A stretch of 64,000 nt of DNA, from NCBI GenBank assembly GCA_036675475.1, contig JAKFEY010000002.1, forward strand, positions 1 to 64,000, written 5' to 3'. The notes under the pieces are model-generated. The model worked only from the letters and a program-made list of their open reading frames with translations, ran no database searches and had not been told where the DNA came from. This document shows, piece after piece, positions 63,064 to 64,000 of the stretch. Numbering within the stretch: position 1 is the first letter of the stretch; the number at the start of each line of letters is the position of its first letter. The position numbers were made by a program, and so were the translations under genes. Source of the stretch: JALYRV01 sp036675475 (lineage in GTDB: Bacteria; Acidobacteriota; Vicinamibacteria; Vicinamibacterales; SCN-69-37).

Positions 63064-63083
63064 GCCGGGACGTCAGTCCCGGC
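63060..63083 (+). repeat. REP palindrome between holA and rpsT
   Basis: GTAG (63060-63063, holding the holA stop TAG) precedes the 20-bp element GCCGGGACGTCAGTCCCGGC (8-bp arms, 4-base loop). It lies between convergent genes and could act as a weak two-way terminator, although there is no T-tract. Confidence 0.85.
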
Positions 63084-63092
63084 GCCGTCAGA

Positions 63093-63371
63093 TCAGGCCT
63101 TGGCGGCCTTGCTCTTCTTCGACGCGCGCTTGACCAGCCGCGACTTGTAGCGGCCCGCGGCGTTGGCGTGGATGATGCCCTTGCCGGCCATCTTGTCGAT
63201 CAGCGAGAAGGCCTCGTTGAGCGCGCCCTTGGCGGCGTCGGTGTCGCCGGCGTCGAGGGCGGTGCGGATCTTCTTGAGACCGGTGCGCAGGCGCGAGCGC
63301 ATCTCACGGTTGCGGGTCTGCTTCTTCTCGGACTGGCGGTGGGCTTTTACCGCCGACTTGTGCTTCGCCAA
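63093..63371 (-). CDS. rpsT: 30S ribosomal protein S20
   Basis: The 92-residue basic helical protein begins MAKHKSAVKAHRQSEKKQTRNREMRSR when read from TTG 63371, and it ends KSRLVKRASKKSKAAKA. AAAGGA precedes the start. S20 stabilises the 16S rRNA 5' domain. On the - strand TAAAAT (within GCTAAAATC, about 63423-63428) may be its -10 box. The rare TTG start is typical for S20 in some bacteria (it limits expression). Confidence 0.95.
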   Translation of the reverse strand: MAKHKSAVKAHRQSEKKQTRNREMRSRLRTGLKKIRTALDAGDTDAAKGALNEAFSLIDKMAGKGIIHANAAGRYKSRLVKRASKKSKAAKA

Positions 63372-63430
63372 ACTGGATTCCTTTGCTTCGGGCGGCGTCC
63401 GGCCGCGCTTTCAAACCCCTGATTTTAGCA

Positions 63431-63823
63431 TTACCAGTCCTCGCGGGCCCGGTATTTCGCCTTTCGGGCCTCGCGGCGGCTCCGGCCGTCGGTGGCCTGA
63501 TCGATGGCCAGGTTGACCCGGGCGGCCCGGCGGATGGCCGCCTCCTCGGGGGTGGGCGGCGGGGTCGTGTCGTCGTACATCTTGCGCGCCTGCGCCTTGG
63601 GCAGGTGCATGTCGGTGACCGCGCGTACCGTGAGGGTCTGGCGGCGGCCGAACGGCCGGGTGATGCTCAGGCGGTCGCCGACACGGAGCTGGCGGTTGGG
63701 CCGCGCGTTGTCGCCGTTGACCTCGACCTTGCCGCCCGCGCAGGCCCGCTGGGCCTCCGACCGCGTCTTGAACACGCACGAGACGTCGAGCCACACGTCG
63801 AGGCGGACGCTCTCGTCACTCAT
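63431..63823 (-). CDS. S4-domain RNA-binding protein
   Basis: The 130-residue protein has an S4 domain at about 6-70 (RLDVWLDVSCVFKTRSEAQRAC, GKVEVNGDNARPNRQLRVGD) and a basic C-terminal tail (ARKAKYRAREDW). This resembles HslR/RlbA, which binds stalled 50S subunits, and RqcP-type proteins. On the - strand TAAGAT lies 6 bases before the ATG, so it is likely leaderless. It diverges from the TerB-like gene with only 15 bases between starts. Confidence 0.85.
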   Translation of the reverse strand: MSDESVRLDVWLDVSCVFKTRSEAQRACAGGKVEVNGDNARPNRQLRVGDRLSITRPFGRRQTLTVRAVTDMHLPKAQARKMYDDTTPPPTPEEAAIRRAARVNLAIDQATDGRSRREARKAKYRAREDW

Positions 63824-63829
63824 GAGACC

Positions 63830-63835
63830 ATCTTA
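63830..63835 (-). promoter_or_regulatory. -10 box for the leaderless S4-domain gene
   Basis: On the - strand TAAGAT ends exactly 6 bases before ATG 63823. Confidence 0.45.
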
Positions 63836-63838
63836 AAC

Positions 63839-64000
63839 GTGATTGGCCGATCCCTGCTCAAGTGGATAGGCGCCGACCGCGGAGCCATCGAGCCCGGCGC
63901 GCTCGACCGCACCGCCGCGGCGCTCGACACGATGCCGCCCGACCGGGCCCGCTACGTGGCCGCCTTCGCCTATCTGCTGGCGCGCGTGGCGAACGTGGAC
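63839..64000 (+). CDS. TerB-like protein (5' end only)
   Basis: GTG 63839 opens a frame that runs off the window (54 codons seen). The product starts MIGRSLLKWIGADRGA and reaches RARYVAAFAYLLARVANVD, which resembles the first helices of TerB/DnaJ-like helical proteins with the AYLLARVAxxD metal-binding helix. The rest is outside, so the call is tentative. Confidence 0.55.
   Translation, partial: MIGRSLLKWIGADRGAIEPGALDRTAAALDTMPPDRARYVAAFAYLLARVANVD

Overview
The window reads as a GC-rich chromosomal segment of an Acidobacteriota bacterium, most likely a Vicinamibacterales-like lineage. This placement is inferred from gene content. The markers are a secreted VWFA protein of the acidobacterial type, a futalosine menaquinone cluster, Gram-negative envelope genes (bamA, skp, lpxA, lpxI, lptE, lolCD), GTG/TTG starts and dense + strand gene packing. 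I saw no tRNA, rRNA, CRISPR array, transposase or phage gene. No stretch above 300 bases lacks a gene.

Layout. 1-1554: the 5' part of a FecR/DUF6600 protein on the - strand. 1745-5211: heat-shock operon dnaK-dnaJ-hspR with a HAIR-like operator in the dnaK promoter. 5231-9020: helicase loader-like ATPase, hemW, two tandem secreted paralogs and a small beta-barrel protein. 9044-14258: acyl-CoA dehydrogenase, a MeaB/methylmalonyl-CoA epimerase fusion, an MBL hydrolase, MTA phosphorylase and a PfkB kinase. 14336-19609: VWFA protein, small membrane proteins, enoyl-CoA hydratase, ribH, nusB, lysS. 19692-23302: four-helix-bundle gene, lolC/E, lolD, two lipoproteins. 23358-32271: clpC and the envelope block bamA-skp-fabZ::lpxA-lpxI-Gfo/Idh. 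32280-40789: menaquinone genes (ubiD-type decarboxylase, Cys-less MqnE-like protein, mqnA, mqnC, mqnX-type deaminase, ubiA-type prenyltransferase, ubiX, ubiE) interrupted by a toxin-antitoxin pair. 40883-45061: tonB-like, miaA, deoB, dgt. 45156-52646: yceD-rpmF-plsX-fabG-acpP-fabF and etfB-etfA-etfD. 52647-54247: acyltransferase and response regulator. 54403-58023: a compact accessory cluster of small hydrophobic peptide, SpoIIM family protein, ABC ATPase, ABC permease, Yip1-like protein and thioredoxin-like protein, which I read as a candidate bacteriocin/RiPP-type or peptide-export locus. 58093-64000: HDAC-family hydrolase, leuS, lptE, holA, rpsT, an S4 protein and the start of a TerB-like gene.

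Two repeat systems stand out. (1) GTAG-headed 20-bp palindromes (REP type). Their GTAG supplies the TAG stop codon of nusB, the response regulator and holA, and copies are read through inside dnaJ and the LptE signal peptide. (2) Intergenic arrays of 7- or 8-base words, often as inverted arms around a small hairpin or, in one place, around the four-helix-bundle gene. The word differs from site to site and the array usually begins at the stop codon of the upstream gene. Independently, nine gene starts lie 6-7 bases after a TANNNT box, which points to common leaderless transcription.
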